Part shown: piece after piece, positions 7,087 to 7,950 of the stretch
How the letters are laid out: each line of letters begins with the position of its first letter
Position numbering within the stretch: the stretch's first letter is position 1
NCBI GenBank assembly: GCA_025934475.1
Contig: JAICXZ010000112.1
Location: 1 to 7,950 of the forward strand
Reading direction: 5' to 3'
Source: Mucilaginibacter sp.
GTDB taxonomy: Bacteria; Bacteroidota; Bacteroidia; Sphingobacteriales; Sphingobacteriaceae
DNA length: 7,950 nt
The notes under the pieces: model-generated
What the model was told of the DNA's origin: nothing
Database searches by the model: none
The model's input: the letters and a program-made list of their open reading frames with translations, nothing else
Made by a program: the position numbers and the translations under genes

Positions 7087-7090
7087 TCAT
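6983..7090 (-). CDS. 35-codon small ORF overlapping the oxidoreductase stop
   Basis: A short frame whose ATG (7090-7088) overlaps the TGA stop of the preceding oxidoreductase gene as ATGA, an arrangement typical of translationally coupled genes. The product reads MTIKTAYNMRLGVMAADPTK followed by HQQQFVKSALKFLEQ, then TAA. It is hydrophilic, probably helical at its C-terminal half, with no signal peptide or membrane segment. I do not recognise a family. The composition looks protein-like, so it may be a real small protein or the surviving tail of a gene truncated when this locus rearranged. Chance is also possible at this length. Confidence 0.35.
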   Translation of the reverse strand: MTIKTAYNMRLGVMAADPTKHQQQFVKSALKFLEQ

Positions 7091-7950
7091 TTTAAAAATT
7101 CCTCTTCTGTCATTGCGTTATTTAATAATACGCCTGTATTATTCCCTGTTGATACAGCATATGATACAGAACGAATAGGATTCGTACTGTCGCCACAAGC
7201 GAATACATTATCCACCGTTGTTTTCTGAAATCCATCTACTTTGATAAGTCCCTGTTCTGTCGATTCACAACCCAATGATTCTGGGATTTTACAGTGTTGT
7301 TCAAAAGGAGGTCTTGAATAGATAGCTTTCAATTCAAAACTTGAATTGTCTGAAAAAACTATTTCTTCGACTACTCCGTTTGTGTGGTTCAACGATGTAA
7401 TTTCCTTTTCAACTATTGAGATATTGTGTCTTTTGATTTCGTCGGTTTGTTCTTGTGTCAATTCCGATTTTCCATTTGTAAATATGGTTAAATCTTTTGT
7501 CCAGTTATGAATGAGCCGAGCCAAATGAAATGCACCATATCCATTTGCCAAAATCCCTGTTTTTTGATTCTTTACTTCATATCCGTGGCAATATGGACAA
7601 TGAATTACTGTAATCCCCCAACATTCAGTAAATCCACCAATGCTTAGCATTTCGTCTTTTAAGCCTGTTGCAAAAACGAGTTTTTTAGCTGAGAACAATT
7701 TTCCGGATTGAGTTGAAATCTCAAACCCTCTATCGGTTTTCGTTCCGCTAACGGCAAGGTCAGTTAAGAATTTTACCGTGTCATATTTCAACACTTGCTT
7801 CCTTGCTTTTTCCGCAATAACGCCTGGTTTTTCTCCGTCTTGCGTAATGAAGTTATGTGAATGAGGTGTTTGCCGGTTACAAGGCAAACCGCTGTCAATG
7901 ATTAAAACATTTCTTAATGCTCGTCCCAAAGCCATTGCTGCCGAAAGTCC
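7087..7950 (-). CDS. thioredoxin-reductase-like FAD/NAD(P) oxidoreductase, 5'-truncated by window edge
   Basis: Cytoplasmic two-dinucleotide-fold flavoprotein (Pyr_redox_2). The frame runs off the right edge, where the first residues read GLSAAMALGRALRNVLIIDSG. The Met at 7935 is therefore internal, and about 13 N-terminal residues carrying the start of the GxGxxG FAD motif are missing. Numbering from that Met: CNRQTPHSHNF (19-29); VFATGLKDE (87-95); redox motif CPYCHGYE (113-120) at the position of the thioredoxin reductase CxxC; an NAD(P)-binding turn NGYGAFHLA (131-139); and the second FAD motif VFACGDS (244-250) followed by RSVSYAVSTGNNTG. The CPYCHGYE form marks the group of TrxR-like dithiol oxidoreductases that includes fungal GliT-type enzymes, rather than classical TrxB (CATC). 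The physiological partner is unknown. It appears slightly more AT-rich than the left block. Its stop overlaps a 35-codon ORF. Confidence 0.9.
   Translation of the reverse strand, partial: GLSAAMALGRALRNVLIIDSGLPCNRQTPHSHNFITQDGEKPGVIAEKARKQVLKYDTVKFLTDLAVSGTKTDRGFEISTQSGKLFSAKKLVFATGLKDEMLSIGGFTECWGITVIHCPYCHGYEVKNQKTGILANGYGAFHLARLIHNWTKDLTIFTNGKSELTQEQTDEIKRHNISIVEKEITSLNHTNGVVEEIVFSDNSSFELKAIYSRPPFEQHCKIPESLGCESTEQGLIKVDGFQKTTVDNVFACGDSTNPIRSVSYAVSTGNNTGVLLNNAMTEEEFLK

Noticed and set aside
6941..7228. Plus-strand 95-codon open frame across the intergenic gap and oxidoreductase 3' end
   Set aside because: Overlaps the conserved C-terminus of the oxidoreductase in antisense; the translation is cysteine- and phenylalanine-rich without a known domain.
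1..7950. CRISPR arrays, insertion sequences, tRNA or rRNA genes, integrase sites
   Set aside because: No regularly spaced repeats, transposase-like proteins, terminal inverted repeats or RNA gene features were seen.

Overview
The window looks like Bacteroidota DNA, perhaps Sphingobacteriales or Chitinophagaceae (Pedobacter/Mucilaginibacter-like). This rests on the protein families present, moderate-to-low GC, AT-rich start regions without Shine-Dalgarno sequences, and a lipoprotein signal ending in Ser-Ser-Cys followed by lysines. I cannot name a genus.

Left block (1-6054, plus strand): four co-directional genes with gaps of only 31, 40 and 27 bases, most likely one operon. They are (1) the C-terminal seven-eighths or so of a GMC-family FAD dehydrogenase with three cysteines spaced as in [3Fe-4S]-binding sugar dehydrogenases; (2) a secreted DUF1080 / 3-keto-disaccharide hydrolase-type protein; (3) a lipoprotein of the vanadium haloperoxidase / PAP2 acid phosphatase superfamily; (4) a secreted GH31 alpha-glycosidase. 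The first two fit the oxidative route of glycoside cleavage: oxidation of a sugar C3 hydroxyl to a 3-keto-glycoside, then cleavage of the activated glycosidic bond. GH31 is a classical retaining hydrolase. The block therefore looks like an envelope cassette for attacking glycosides both oxidatively and hydrolytically. The job of the haloperoxidase-like lipoprotein is unknown.

Middle (6055-6433): a 379-base convergent intergenic region. It holds an 18-20 bp hairpin with a 3-base loop, which may terminate transcription, and a possible frameshifted mini-ORF remnant.

Right block (6434-7950, minus strand): a 145-residue hotdog-fold acyl-CoA thioesterase and, upstream of it, a thioredoxin-reductase-like FAD/NAD(P) oxidoreductase with a CPYC motif, cut at its N-terminus by the window edge. 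The gap between them holds a 35-codon ORF whose start overlaps the oxidoreductase stop (ATGA) and a short GC-rich patch in otherwise AT-rich DNA. The right block appears functionally unrelated to the sugar operon.

Nothing seen proves a wholly new system. The most interesting points are the oxidative/hydrolytic glycoside cassette with its predicted Fe-S dehydrogenase, the divergent haloperoxidase-like lipoprotein inside it, and the small ORFs and hairpins between genes.
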